Assembly (NCBI GenBank): GCA_024404115.1
Contig: JAKSQM010000004.1
Span: 62,001-126,000, forward strand
Direction: 5' to 3'
Origin: Clostridia bacterium
Lineage (GTDB): Bacteria; Bacillota; Clostridia; Oscillospirales; Acutalibacteraceae
Length of the DNA: 64,000 nt
Both the position numbers and the translations under genes were made by a program. The notes under the pieces are model-generated. The model made no database searches, was not told where the DNA came from, and saw nothing but the letters and a program-made list of their open reading frames with translations. Shown here one piece after another: positions 53,571 to 62,333 of this stretch. Positions within the stretch are counted from its first letter, which is position 1; the number at the start of each line of letters is the position of its first letter.

Positions 53571-55418
53571 ATGTCAAAAATTATCAGTTTGGTTATCAGC
53601 GTTATTCTTTGGTTTTTTCCCTTCCTCAATTTCTTGCCCATCGGGGCAGAATTTCCCGCAAAATTACAAATTATCACAATGGATGAGGATGGAAATGACA
53701 TCATTCTGCTTGATGAAAACGGCGAGGCTGTTGATGAGGAACAGTTCCACGCAGACAGTGCAGAAGAAGAAACAGTTACACTTCCTCAAAAATATGACGC
53801 AAGGGACGACGGGATTGTTACGCCCGTTAAAGCGCAGGGCAACACAGGGTGTTGCTGGGCCTTTGCGGCCATTTCTGCTGCGGAAACAAATATGATAAAA
53901 AACGGGTTGGCAGACAGCAGCGTGGATTACTCCGAAGCGCACCTTGTGTGGTTCGGTCTGAGAAGCCGTGCCGAGTGCGAAACCGACCCAACCTTTGGAG
54001 ACGGCATTTTTACAGAAAATCCTTTTACGGATGGCGGTAATTGGTGCCGTTCTGTTTTTACCCTTGCAAGGTGGTCTGGTGCGGAGCTTGAAAAGAATGC
54101 ACCGTTTGACGGGATTCCGTTTATTAAAGTTAGTTACCCTGAAGAAAAAAGATATAATTCATCTGCTCATTTGCAAAACTCAAAATATATTCCTGCCGAT
54201 GATATGAACGGCATCAAAGAGGCGATACTTGATTGCGGCTCTATAACTGCGTCATATTATCATTCGGGCACATTTTTAAACTATAATGATAAGGGCGAAG
54301 CCTGCTACTTTCAAAAAAGCGTAAAGAACACAAATCACACAGTTGTTATTGTAGGCTGGGACGATAATTTCAGCAAGGATAATTTTATCCGTACTCCCGC
54401 AGGGGACGGTGCGTGGCTTGTGAAAAATTCGTGGGGCACAAAAAATGATGACAGCGGATATTTATGGCTTTCTTACCATGACACTTCACTTTCTTATTTT
54501 GTTACATTTGAAATGGAAAGTGCCGACAATTATGAAAACATAAATCAGTATGACGGCTTCGGATATAAAGGCTGGGCGTATGTTGACGGTTGCGACACAA
54601 TGTCTATGGCGAATGTTTTTGAAACAAAGGACAGGGAAACACTGAAAGCTGTTTCGTTTCATACTGTTCAGCAGAATGTAAATTATGCTGTTGAAATTTA
54701 CACCGATGTGCCTGCTGACGGCAACCCCACAGATGGGGCGCTTGCCTCCACACAAAGCGGATTTATGAAATACAGAGGATATAAAACTGTGCCGCTTTCA
54801 GACACTGTTTCTATGAATAAAAACACCCGATATTCGGTGGTGGTAACGATTCAATCAGCCGTCGGTGCAGATGCGTGTATTCCTCTTGAATACCCGACAG
54901 GCTTTGACGGTGCGCACATCAGGTCTTACCACGGCGAAGTGGGGCAGAGCTATTTTACAATTCGTCGCAACTTTGATGAATGGCAGGATTCTGCAAAGCA
55001 GGGATACAACAATGTGTGCATTAAAGCGTTTACAGATAATGACGATTTCTGTTTGAAAGACAGCTCCACTTATGAAATAAGGCACAATATTCTCACAAAT
55101 GTTATTGTTGATGACAGCGACGATTTTATTTTATCGCAGTTTAAAAACAGACACATTTCTATTAAAAACGATTCAGTTTATCTTCTTGATAAAAACGGCA
55201 AAATAAAAAATTCCATGCCCGTTGCACGATTAGGTGATATTGACAATGACGGCAATATAGATTTTGATGATTATGAGCTTCTTATGCTTTTTGAAGCAGG
55301 TGTGGTGAAGCCTACGGATATTGAGAAAGCCTCAGCGGATTTCAACAGTGATTGGCGAATAACCGAGGATGATGCTGTTGCTTTTACAATGATTTTATAT
55401 ATGAGAGAAAAATTATAA
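53571..55418 (+). CDS. Secreted papain-like (C1) peptidase with C-terminal dockerin
   Basis: 615 residues. A signal peptide or anchor (1-27). A papain-fold domain (about 72-330): QGNTGCCWAFA with catalytic Cys95, NHTVVIVGWDD with the catalytic His, and VKNSWG with the catalytic Asn. The residue before the active Cys is Cys94 instead of the usual Ser. A lectin-like beta domain follows (about 345-500). The C-terminus is a type I dockerin (GDIDNDGNIDFDDYELLM and the degenerate ADFNSDWRITEDDAV, about 555-610). It should be exported and attach to a cohesin-bearing scaffold. The ribosome site (GGGGGCG) is unusual. Confidence 0.88.
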   Translation: MSKIISLVISVILWFFPFLNFLPIGAEFPAKLQIITMDEDGNDIILLDENGEAVDEEQFHADSAEEETVTLPQKYDARDDGIVTPVKAQGNTGCCWAFAAISAAETNMIKNGLADSSVDYSEAHLVWFGLRSRAECETDPTFGDGIFTENPFTDGGNWCRSVFTLARWSGAELEKNAPFDGIPFIKVSYPEEKRYNSSAHLQNSKYIPADDMNGIKEAILDCGSITASYYHSGTFLNYNDKGEACYFQKSVKNTNHTVVIVGWDDNFSKDNFIRTPAGDGAWLVKNSWGTKNDDSGYLWLSYHDTSLSYFVTFEMESADNYENINQYDGFGYKGWAYVDGCDTMSMANVFETKDRETLKAVSFHTVQQNVNYAVEIYTDVPADGNPTDGALASTQSGFMKYRGYKTVPLSDTVSMNKNTRYSVVVTIQSAVGADACIPLEYPTGFDGAHIRSYHGEVGQSYFTIRRNFDEWQDSAKQGYNNVCIKAFTDNDDFCLKDSSTYEIRHNILTNVIVDDSDDFILSQFKNRHISIKNDSVYLLDKNGKIKNSMPVARLGDIDNDGNIDFDDYELLMLFEAGVVKPTDIEKASADFNSDWRITEDDAVAFTMILYMREKL

Positions 55419-55484
55419 AAATTTTATTTTTCTGCAATAATTTACAACTTTCATTCGTTTTATATATGAAAGGAGGAACAAGTC

Positions 55485-55970
55485 ATGACTTTTTTTATGA
55501 GAGAAGAGGATTCCTTTTCTTATGCTTTCAATCAATATGCAGATACCGTTTACCGTGTTGCAATACATAACACAGGCAATCCCTCTGACGCTGAGGATGT
55601 TTCGCAAGAGGTATTTTTAAAGCTTCTGAACAGCTCAAAATCTTTTAAAGATAATGAGCATCTCAAAGCGTGGCTTATAAGGGTTACAATCAACCTTTGC
55701 CATGACAGACAGCGAAAAATCAAACAGGAAATTCTTGTAAATCAGCCTGTCAGCGATGAACCTGTAAGCGATGAAAATGCAGTTTTAGAGGCGGTAAAGG
55801 CTCTGCCCGAAAATTACAGAAACACAATTTATCTTCATTATTATGAGGGTTATACCGCAAAGGAAATCGGCAAAATTTTAGGCGCAAAAGAGGGCACTGT
55901 GCTTTCGTGGCTTTCACGGGCAAGAGCTCAGCTGCGCAAAGATTTTACAGGAGGATTTGACGATGAATAA
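55485..55970 (+). CDS. ECF-type RNA polymerase sigma factor
   Basis: 161 residues with region 2 (EEDSFSYAFNQYADTVYRVA, then DAEDVSQEVFLKLL) and region 4 (LPENYRNTIYLHYYEGYTAKEIGKILG, then VLSWLSRARAQLRK). It redirects RNA polymerase in response to a signal, probably at the cell envelope. Its last 8 nt overlap the DUF4349 gene, which likely encodes its regulator. RBS AAAGGAGG. Confidence 0.93.
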   Translation: MTFFMREEDSFSYAFNQYADTVYRVAIHNTGNPSDAEDVSQEVFLKLLNSSKSFKDNEHLKAWLIRVTINLCHDRQRKIKQEILVNQPVSDEPVSDENAVLEAVKALPENYRNTIYLHYYEGYTAKEIGKILGAKEGTVLSWLSRARAQLRKDFTGGFDDE

Positions 55971-56955
55971 AGATGATTACATTAAGGCGGTTGACGAAAT
56001 CACTGCCCCCGATTCTTTAAAAGAAAAGATAGAGAACGCAAAAAAAGATGCACCGAAAAAGAAAAAGTTTCCGCTTAAAGCGGTTGCCGCAATTGCCGCC
56101 TGCGTTGTTTTGGTTGCAGGTGTTATCTCTGTTTCGGGTATGACAATGGGCAAGGCAAGCTCTGATTCCATTAAAAGTGAAAACGGCTATGGCTATACTG
56201 ATGATATGAAATCAGAGGAATGTGCAGACCAGGTTGCATATGACGGAGTAGCTAATGGCACAAATCTGATGACAAAAACCGAAGCAACCCGAAAGGTTAT
56301 CAAGAACGCAGAGCTTTATATTCAGACTAAAAATTATGATAAATTCATATCTGATTTAAGCAAAAAAATTGACGAATTTAATGGCTACACAGACAGCCTT
56401 GAAGAGAATAATTATTCTTCAAAAACTGCAACAATTGTTGTAAGAATTCCGTCAGAGAGCCTTGAAAAATTCCTTGCAGGTGTGGATAAAATTGGCACTG
56501 TTCAGGAAAAGAATATTTCAAAAAGTGATGTAACCGACGCTTACACAGATGTTGAAAGCCACATCACTGCCCTTGATACAGAAGAGAAAGCACTTTTAAA
56601 AATTCTTGAAAACTGCAAAACCGTCAGCGAAACAATTGAGGTTCAATCAAGACTTTCTGAAGTTAGAGCAGAGGCAGAGCGTTACAAGAGCCAGAAAAAA
56701 TCTTATGATTCGCTTATCAGCTATTCAACTGTAACACTTAACATTTCTGAAGAGGAAAGAATCATCACTTCAGACGGCTCATTCTTAGCTCAGCTTAAAG
56801 AAAAATTCTTTAACAGTATTTATAATCTCGGCGCATTTGCCCGTGAATTTGCATTGACCGTCCTCGGCAATATTCTTTATATTCTTATTGCCGCCGCAGT
56901 TGCAGTGGTTGTGATAATTATTATTAAAAAGAAGAGAAAGAAAAAAGAAATCTGA
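55963..56955 (+). CDS. DUF4349 membrane protein, probable anti-sigma partner
   Basis: 330 residues. An N-terminal cytoplasmic part (1-35), a membrane helix (about 36-60), an extracellular DUF4349 domain (about 100-270; a helical hairpin ALDTEEKALLKILENC/TVSETIEVQSRLSEVRAE), a C-terminal membrane helix (about 295-320) and a Lys-rich end. Gene coupling with an ECF sigma factor and the topology suggest a membrane sensor that holds the sigma factor; a classical anti-sigma zinc motif is absent. ATG at 55963 fits GGAGG; a TTG 6 nt upstream is also in frame. Confidence 0.85.
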   Translation: MNKDDYIKAVDEITAPDSLKEKIENAKKDAPKKKKFPLKAVAAIAACVVLVAGVISVSGMTMGKASSDSIKSENGYGYTDDMKSEECADQVAYDGVANGTNLMTKTEATRKVIKNAELYIQTKNYDKFISDLSKKIDEFNGYTDSLEENNYSSKTATIVVRIPSESLEKFLAGVDKIGTVQEKNISKSDVTDAYTDVESHITALDTEEKALLKILENCKTVSETIEVQSRLSEVRAEAERYKSQKKSYDSLISYSTVTLNISEEERIITSDGSFLAQLKEKFFNSIYNLGAFAREFALTVLGNILYILIAAAVAVVVIIIIKKKRKKKEI

Positions 56956-56967
56956 CAGGCAAAACAA

Positions 56968-56997
56968 AAAGGAGAAGCTCAAACGGGCTTCTCCTTT
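56968..56997. terminator. Bidirectional terminator
   Basis: Stem AAAGGAGAAGC/GCTTCTCCTTT with an 8-nt loop between convergent genes; T-rich on both sides. Confidence 0.8.
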
Positions 56998-57011
56998 ATT
57001 CATACTACCAA

Positions 57012-58028
57012 TTATTTATTAAGTGCGGCGAAAAGCTTTACATTATCAAATGAGTATGTATATTTGCCGTCCTCAATGCCGTGAACGATTCTGCAAACCA
57101 TATCGTTATAAGGTGTGGGAACGCCGAACTTTTTGCCGTATGCGCAAACAACGCCGTTGATTGCATCAATTTCGCACTTTCTGCCTTTTTCAAGGTCCTG
57201 AAGCATACTTGCTTTAAGAAGGCGGTGTTTCTTTATGCAGATAGGAATAAGGAAGTTTGAAATCTTCTTTTTGATAGGTCCTTTGAAGTCAAGGAGCTTA
57301 ACGATGTCTTTACCCTGAACAGGCTCAATTTTGATGCCAGCAGCTTTTGCAACATCAATGCACTCTTTAATAATGCCCTGACAGCAAACTCTTGAATCCT
57401 TACGCTCTGCTGCATCACCGAATGTGCCGCCCATAACAGCTGACATACCGCTGAATGCAGAGTTAATAAGAAGCTTTGACCAACGAACGCCCATGAAATT
57501 CTCTTCAACCTCAACAGGGCACATAAGCTCAAGAATCTTTTTAACTTCCATAAGCTTGTCATCAATCTGACCGTTCATTCTGCCAAGACCGAATGAAAGA
57601 CTGTCTGGCTCACTTGTAAGCTCTGAAACGCCATGACCGTGAAGTGTAGCGCCCCATGCAACTGAGCAGCCCATTGTGTTATCTTCGCCAACAACTTCAG
57701 AAACTGAAAGTTCGGGGAGACCGTTCTGCATTGTGCAAACGATGCAGCCCTCGTTCATATTCTTCTTGAGATTTTCAAGAATGTTTTTGTTGTCAAGCTG
57801 TTTTGTCATGAGAATAATCAGGTCATATTTCTCTGTGAGCTGATCGGGTGTAAGTGCGTGAACAGGAACAGTCATATCAACTGTGCCGATGATGTGTGCA
57901 CCGTTTTCGTTCATTGCATCAACATGGTCCTTGTTTCTTGTGATAAGGTCAATGTCAACGCCTGCCTTTGAAATGTATGCGCCAAGAACTGTTCCAAGAG
58001 AACCTGCGCCATAAATTGCAATTTTCAT
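57012..58028 (-). CDS. Ketopantoate-reductase-family enzyme (ApbA/PanE)
   Basis: 338 residues. The N-terminal NADPH site GAGSLGTVLGAYISKAG (residues 7-23), TMQNGLPE (about 99-106) and the C-terminal catalytic domain with GVRWSKLLINSAFSGM (Lys in the KxxxN motif) match 2-dehydropantoate 2-reductases, which make pantoate for coenzyme A. The insertion PIKKKISNFLIPICIKKHRLLK (about 260-280; quoted here in part) is larger than usual, so another 2-keto acid is possible. It follows the secreted hydrolase gene by 15 nt behind AAGGAG. No other pan genes are near. Confidence 0.78.
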   Translation of the reverse strand: MKIAIYGAGSLGTVLGAYISKAGVDIDLITRNKDHVDAMNENGAHIIGTVDMTVPVHALTPDQLTEKYDLIILMTKQLDNKNILENLKKNMNEGCIVCTMQNGLPELSVSEVVGEDNTMGCSVAWGATLHGHGVSELTSEPDSLSFGLGRMNGQIDDKLMEVKKILELMCPVEVEENFMGVRWSKLLINSAFSGMSAVMGGTFGDAAERKDSRVCCQGIIKECIDVAKAAGIKIEPVQGKDIVKLLDFKGPIKKKISNFLIPICIKKHRLLKASMLQDLEKGRKCEIDAINGVVCAYGKKFGVPTPYNDMVCRIVHGIEDGKYTYSFDNVKLFAALNK

Positions 58029-58043
58029 ATTTATCTACTCTCC

Positions 58044-60038
58044 TTATAAAATTACTTTATAAAATTCAGAATATGCTTTATCTGAAAAGAATGCAAAAAC
58101 AAGTTTGTCAGAAACTGTAACTGCTTTGTCAAGAATCTTTGCCCATGTGGCAAGCTCGGGGAGCTGCTTCTGATAAAGAAGGTCAACTTTTTCAGGGTTG
58201 AATCCGCCGTATTCACTTAAAAATGCGTTGACTCTCTGTGTCGTTTCACTTACAAAAGCGTCATCAGCAATTGTTGCTTTCATAACTCTTTCGCAATCAT
58301 AAATAATATCCTCTGCCTCTTTAACAGTGGCTTCGTCCCAGTCAAGCTCGCCAGCTTCATATGCGGCATAAAGCTCCTTGATATTGTCATATCTCCAGCG
58401 GCGGATAAACCAGTTATCTGAATTGCCGTTGAACTGTGGGAACTTTTCGGGATTTGAATGAACATTCTCAACCTCTGTTGAATATAAAAGTGCGATTGCA
58501 AGGTTAATAACAGGGGCATTGTTTGCGGCATCCTCATGGTGCATATTGTAGAAATACCATGTGTTGTCGGGCAACACACCTGTGGAAGCGTCAACCTCTC
58601 TGTCGGGTGAAATGTAGCTGTAATCGCCCTCAATAGCCTGCTTGTAGCTGTCGGGAAGCTTCTCGTCTGGGAGAACGGCTGTTGCGCCAAGTGTTGTGGA
58701 TTCAATATTGATAACGCCGTCGCTGTTTACTTTATCTGAATTGCCCATAATGTGGAAGAAGTTGTATCTTGCATCACCTGCATAAAGGCTGTAGCCAGCG
58801 ATAATGTCAATTTTAACTCCGTTATCCACCATCTTTTTGATGTTGTCTTTAAGATTAAGCTGAGCTTCATAGAATGCGTCTGTCTTAGCTCTTACTGCCT
58901 TGTGTGCATCATCACCAAGGTATTTATCTGCAAGAGCGGGGTATGCTTCGCTCTGAACCATTGCCCAAATCTGCGGAGTGTTCACAAGCAGGTGGTCAAG
59001 AAGCACCTCATAAAGCCTTGTTACCATAGAAGCGTTAACGCTTGCAGGCAATGCACGGATAAGGAAATTCACAACACGGCCGATAAGGTTGCCGTATTCT
59101 GTAAATTCACCGATTGCCATGGGGAAAAGCTCGCCGTACCAGAATTCGGGGCGAAGATCCCAATTTCTGTTAAACATATCTGTAACAACCTGTGTGCCGT
59201 TAAGAACAGGAACGATGTTTGCAATAGTGTTGACCTTGTTTGTGTCAGAGAACTGCTGGCAGAATGCTGTGAAGATTGTGCCGCCAAGGCTTATGGGGAG
59301 AAGATTAACTTTCTTTGCGCCTGTTTTTTCAAGAACAAAGTCTATGTACTGGTCAAGGTATCTTGCAGATTCCATTGCATCACCAAAAAGGCTGAATGCA
59401 AAGAAGAAAAGATTTTCCTCGCCGATAACTTCGCTTACAGCTTTAAGAGGAAGAATCTTATAAAGGTAAGCACATTCATTTTCCATATAGCTCTGATTAT
59501 CGGGGTCTTTTGTTGCAAAATCTGCAAAAGAGCCTTTAAATTCAAGTAAGCCAATATCGTTGTTGGCAAATGTTCCGTCGGGAAGAGTCTGCTGAGGTGC
59601 AAATGCTTTATCTGCAACCTTGCCAATGCCGTTTACAATGCCCACATCTCTCTGGAAAATAATAGAGAAAATAAGCGGAACAAGGAAATATTTAACCGCC
59701 GCAAGAATTGTTGAGGGAATATCAACAATAACTGTTGAGCCTGAAAGGTCGTTGCCAAAAGCATCTCTCTTAATAGGCGGGCGGGACTGATCTGCCTCTG
59801 CTGACTGGTCATAATTCTTATCAACAACATATGTTATTGAGTGTGAAATACCAGGCACTACAATAAGGGGGTAATAGTTACCGTTTTCGTCCTTATCGTC
59901 ATAAACTATCGACATATCCTCAAGAGAATATGGATAATTGTCTGACGCAGGATGGCTTGATGCGGCCACCGCAACAGTGGGAACGAACAGCAAAGCAAAA
60001 GCCATAAAAACAGCAATTGCCTTTTTAATATGTTTCAT
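58044..60038 (-). CDS. Secreted alpha/beta-hydrolase-like protein (664 aa)
   Basis: Signal peptide (cleavage near AVAAS, residue 25). YPLIVVPGISHS (about 55-66) resembles the oxyanion-hole strand of lipases and PGAP1-like esterases. VNLLPISLGGTIFTAF (about 245) is the nucleophile elbow, PISLG in place of GxSxG, so Ser is kept but the first Gly is Pro. A hydrophobic insertion (about 112-135) may embed in a membrane. The C-terminus (about 520-664) is helical. Substrate unknown; an ester or lipid is likely. ATG at 60036-60038 follows CAGGAGGAA. Upstream 60060-60185 shows nothing else. Confidence 0.7.
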   Translation of the reverse strand: MKHIKKAIAVFMAFALLFVPTVAVAASSHPASDNYPYSLEDMSIVYDDKDENGNYYPLIVVPGISHSITYVVDKNYDQSAEADQSRPPIKRDAFGNDLSGSTVIVDIPSTILAAVKYFLVPLIFSIIFQRDVGIVNGIGKVADKAFAPQQTLPDGTFANNDIGLLEFKGSFADFATKDPDNQSYMENECAYLYKILPLKAVSEVIGEENLFFFAFSLFGDAMESARYLDQYIDFVLEKTGAKKVNLLPISLGGTIFTAFCQQFSDTNKVNTIANIVPVLNGTQVVTDMFNRNWDLRPEFWYGELFPMAIGEFTEYGNLIGRVVNFLIRALPASVNASMVTRLYEVLLDHLLVNTPQIWAMVQSEAYPALADKYLGDDAHKAVRAKTDAFYEAQLNLKDNIKKMVDNGVKIDIIAGYSLYAGDARYNFFHIMGNSDKVNSDGVINIESTTLGATAVLPDEKLPDSYKQAIEGDYSYISPDREVDASTGVLPDNTWYFYNMHHEDAANNAPVINLAIALLYSTEVENVHSNPEKFPQFNGNSDNWFIRRWRYDNIKELYAAYEAGELDWDEATVKEAEDIIYDCERVMKATIADDAFVSETTQRVNAFLSEYGGFNPEKVDLLYQKQLPELATWAKILDKAVTVSDKLVFAFFSDKAYSEFYKVIL

Positions 60039-60185
60039 GCTGATTCCTCCTGAAATCAAAATTAATCATTATATATAGTATCATAGACTGGTGAGATTGG
60101 CAATAGAAAATACAAATAAAACTCTTTGGTGTTCACTTTTTAAAGATAAAAAATAAACTACTTTTAGTCAAATGACGATTTGTTG

Positions 60186-60214
60186 TTGACTTTTTTGCTT
60201 TCAGATTATATAAT
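60186..60214 (+). promoter_or_regulatory. Promoter of the small cohesin-like gene
   Basis: TTGACT and TATAAT with exactly 17 bp between, about 30 bp before the AAAGGAG ribosome site. A strong promoter. Confidence 0.85.
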
Positions 60215-60249
60215 GAAATTGCATAAATTACTTAAAGGAGAGATTTTTT

Positions 60250-60789
60250 ATGAAAAGATTATCAAAAATAGTTGCACTCGTTATGTGCTTGATTATGATT
60301 ATGTCTACCGCTTCAGTGCTTTTCATCAGCGCACAGGCTGCAACAGCTGCACCTAAGTTCGCATTTGAAGAGACTTCAAAGAGCGGCGACACAGTTACAT
60401 ATGAACTCAAGCTCAAGAGCGGCGGATTCAACTCACTTGACTGCAAGTTTGTTGTTTCAAGCGGCGTTAGCTGCACATCAATCAAGTTTGCTAACGGTGT
60501 AACAGGCGGCGTTTCAAACCCCAAGACAGGCAAAATCAGCTATGCTAACACAGAAACATACTCAACAGCTGGCACAGTTGCAACAGCAACATTCAAAGTT
60601 CCCTCTGGCTCATACAGCATCAACCTTGATGTTGAAAACTGCGCAATCAGCAACGGCAGCGGCCTTACTGATGTTACAAACAGCGTAACAGTTGAGGGCG
60701 CATCAATGTCTTGGTTTGCAAGAATCATTGCAGCTATCGTTTCATTCTTCAGAGCAATCGGCAACTTCTTCAAGAGCCTTGTTGGCTAA
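60250..60789 (+). CDS. Secreted cohesin-like protein with Phe-rich amphipathic tail
   Basis: 179 residues. Signal peptide (cleavage near AQAAT, residue 33). One cohesin-like jelly-roll domain (about 36-148): FAFEETSKSGDTVTYELKL, FNSLDCKFVVSSGVSC, GKISYANTETYSTAGTVATATFKV give the alternating strands and the typical late SINLDVENCAIS. The C-terminal 27 residues form an amphipathic helix (FARIIAAIVSFFRAIGNFFKSL) repeating FFxAIxx, like the tail of the protein at 48364. It could capture dockerin proteins at the cell surface. Codon use is strongly biased to preferred codons and the promoter is strong, so it is probably abundant. Confidence 0.8.
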   Translation: MKRLSKIVALVMCLIMIMSTASVLFISAQAATAAPKFAFEETSKSGDTVTYELKLKSGGFNSLDCKFVVSSGVSCTSIKFANGVTGGVSNPKTGKISYANTETYSTAGTVATATFKVPSGSYSINLDVENCAISNGSGLTDVTNSVTVEGASMSWFARIIAAIVSFFRAIGNFFKSLVG

Positions 60790-60820
60790 TAAGATTTAAC
60801 GATAAACTTAATACGCAACA

Positions 60821-60858
60821 AACCCCACAGCTCAATTGAACTGTGGGGCTTTTGTTTA
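60821..60858. terminator. Bidirectional terminator
   Basis: Stem CCCCACAG/CTGTGGGG (60823-60830 with 60841-60848) plus AACAAA/TTTGTT flanks; T-rich on both strands, between convergent genes. Confidence 0.8.
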
Positions 60859-62178
60859 TTATTTTGGCTCTATCCAGCCGAATTTACTTGTGGGGATAAG
60901 CATTTTCTCTGCATCTCCGCCATTTTTAAGGAACAGCTGAAACAGCTCCTCTTTTCTTTCATCTGAATATGTGTATTTCCAGAGCCTTTCAATTTTGCCG
61001 AAATCCTCAAATGTTTCATCGGGAAGGGTGTAAACGGTTTCTTTGTTATATGGCATGGGAACGCAAACTGTGCCATCGCCTGTTACAAGGTTGTGAGTTG
61101 CAATTTCTGCGATTCTGCGGTTAGCTTCTCTTTTGCCCATATCGTCATCATAAAAAATTCTTGTAACTGGGAAAACGGCTGTGTCTGCCATCAACTTTTC
61201 ATAAAGATTTTTGCTAAGACCTGTGTGTCCGTGGTGAGATACCTGAACAACATCGCATTTCAGTGCATCTGTGAATCTCTCTTCAAGCCTTACGCTGGCG
61301 GCAACTGCGGCATCACCTGGGATGAATATTTTTGAGTCCTCTGCCTCAACCATAAGGATAGCGGAAGAATCGTTGTAGTCGGTGATTTTTTCGGGGTAAA
61401 TATCTTCGTGAGTGCCAAGAACATCAAATGCAAGGTTGCGGATGTAAAATCTCATACCAGTGTGAAGCTTATAAACGGGGGCGGGGTATTCATGGAGAAT
61501 TTTAAAAAGCTTCTCTGCCATTTCAAGCTCTTCGTGGTTGTCGATTTTTATATCATAACTGCTTGAAAGCAAATTCTGATAAAATCCCTCAATCACAACA
61601 TCATCTGTGTTATATTTAAGAAAGTCAATTAGCTTTGAAATGTGGTCTGTATGAGCGTGGGTGATGAACCAGCCGTTGATAACAATTTTCTGCCCCTCAG
61701 GTGTGCGCTCACGCATGAATTTATGTATTCTGTCGTTATCGTTAAACTGGAAGTAATGACCGCTGTCAACAACAAAAAAGCTGTAGTCCCTGCACTGAAT
61801 CAAAAGGCACATTCCGCAGTCAATAAGAGCCTGATCATTTTCAAAGCCATAAAATGTTGTGGTGCAGTTGCCATCACACTCTGTTTTATTTAAATTGGGT
61901 GTCTGGTCATTTTCGCTTGCAGTTACTCTTGTTTCACCGTTGCAGGGGGTAAAAAGAATATTCACCTGCACATCCTTTTTCATTGATGCAAAAAGGTTGC
62001 CGTCGATCTCTCTTTTTTGCAAAAGGGTGAAGCCGTCATTTTCAAGCAATGCAACATAGCTTTCAAAGTCAGAGACATCAGTGCCTTTATAAAGCTTCAT
62101 AAAGCAGTTTTCTCTGCAATCATATATTTCTTCCGTGCTGTCTTTCAACATCGGGAATTTTTCAAAAATATTGTCCAT
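60859..62178 (-). CDS. Metallo-beta-lactamase-fold hydrolase (ComEC-like)
   Basis: 439 residues. The N-terminal 100 residues are not assigned. The MBL domain has THAHTDH (about 174-180) as the metal motif, FIPGDAA (about 285-291) and VSHHGHTG (about 312-319), the order seen in ComEC-type and related MBL proteins. No membrane segments, so it is a cytoplasmic or free enzyme, possibly a nuclease or phosphodiesterase. RBS AAAGGAG; single gene. Confidence 0.82.
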   Translation of the reverse strand: MDNIFEKFPMLKDSTEEIYDCRENCFMKLYKGTDVSDFESYVALLENDGFTLLQKREIDGNLFASMKKDVQVNILFTPCNGETRVTASENDQTPNLNKTECDGNCTTTFYGFENDQALIDCGMCLLIQCRDYSFFVVDSGHYFQFNDNDRIHKFMRERTPEGQKIVINGWFITHAHTDHISKLIDFLKYNTDDVVIEGFYQNLLSSSYDIKIDNHEELEMAEKLFKILHEYPAPVYKLHTGMRFYIRNLAFDVLGTHEDIYPEKITDYNDSSAILMVEAEDSKIFIPGDAAVAASVRLEERFTDALKCDVVQVSHHGHTGLSKNLYEKLMADTAVFPVTRIFYDDDMGKREANRRIAEIATHNLVTGDGTVCVPMPYNKETVYTLPDETFEDFGKIERLWKYTYSDERKEELFQLFLKNGGDAEKMLIPTSKFGWIEPK

Positions 62179-62270
62179 AATAAACTCCTTTTTTTACAAT
62201 ATATTATGATTATATTCCACTGCACCCTTTAAGTCAATAAATCATTAACATTACTTTAACAATACACTGC

Positions 62271-62299
62271 TTGATTTTTTAACCTTAATATAATATAAT
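62271..62299 (+). promoter_or_regulatory. Promoter of the ftsW/rodA-pbp unit
   Basis: TTGATT and TATAAT with 17-bp spacing; a second overlapping TATAAT starts 5 bp upstream. Confidence 0.65.
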
Positions 62300-62333
62300 T
62301 GCTAAAGCTAAGTTTTTTCAGGAGGTGAAAAGC

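Noticed and set aside
58752-59549. 265-codon rightward frame opposite the secreted hydrolase gene
   Set aside because: Antisense to a gene with a signal peptide, strong ribosome site and hydrolase motifs; Cys/Val-rich shadow composition.
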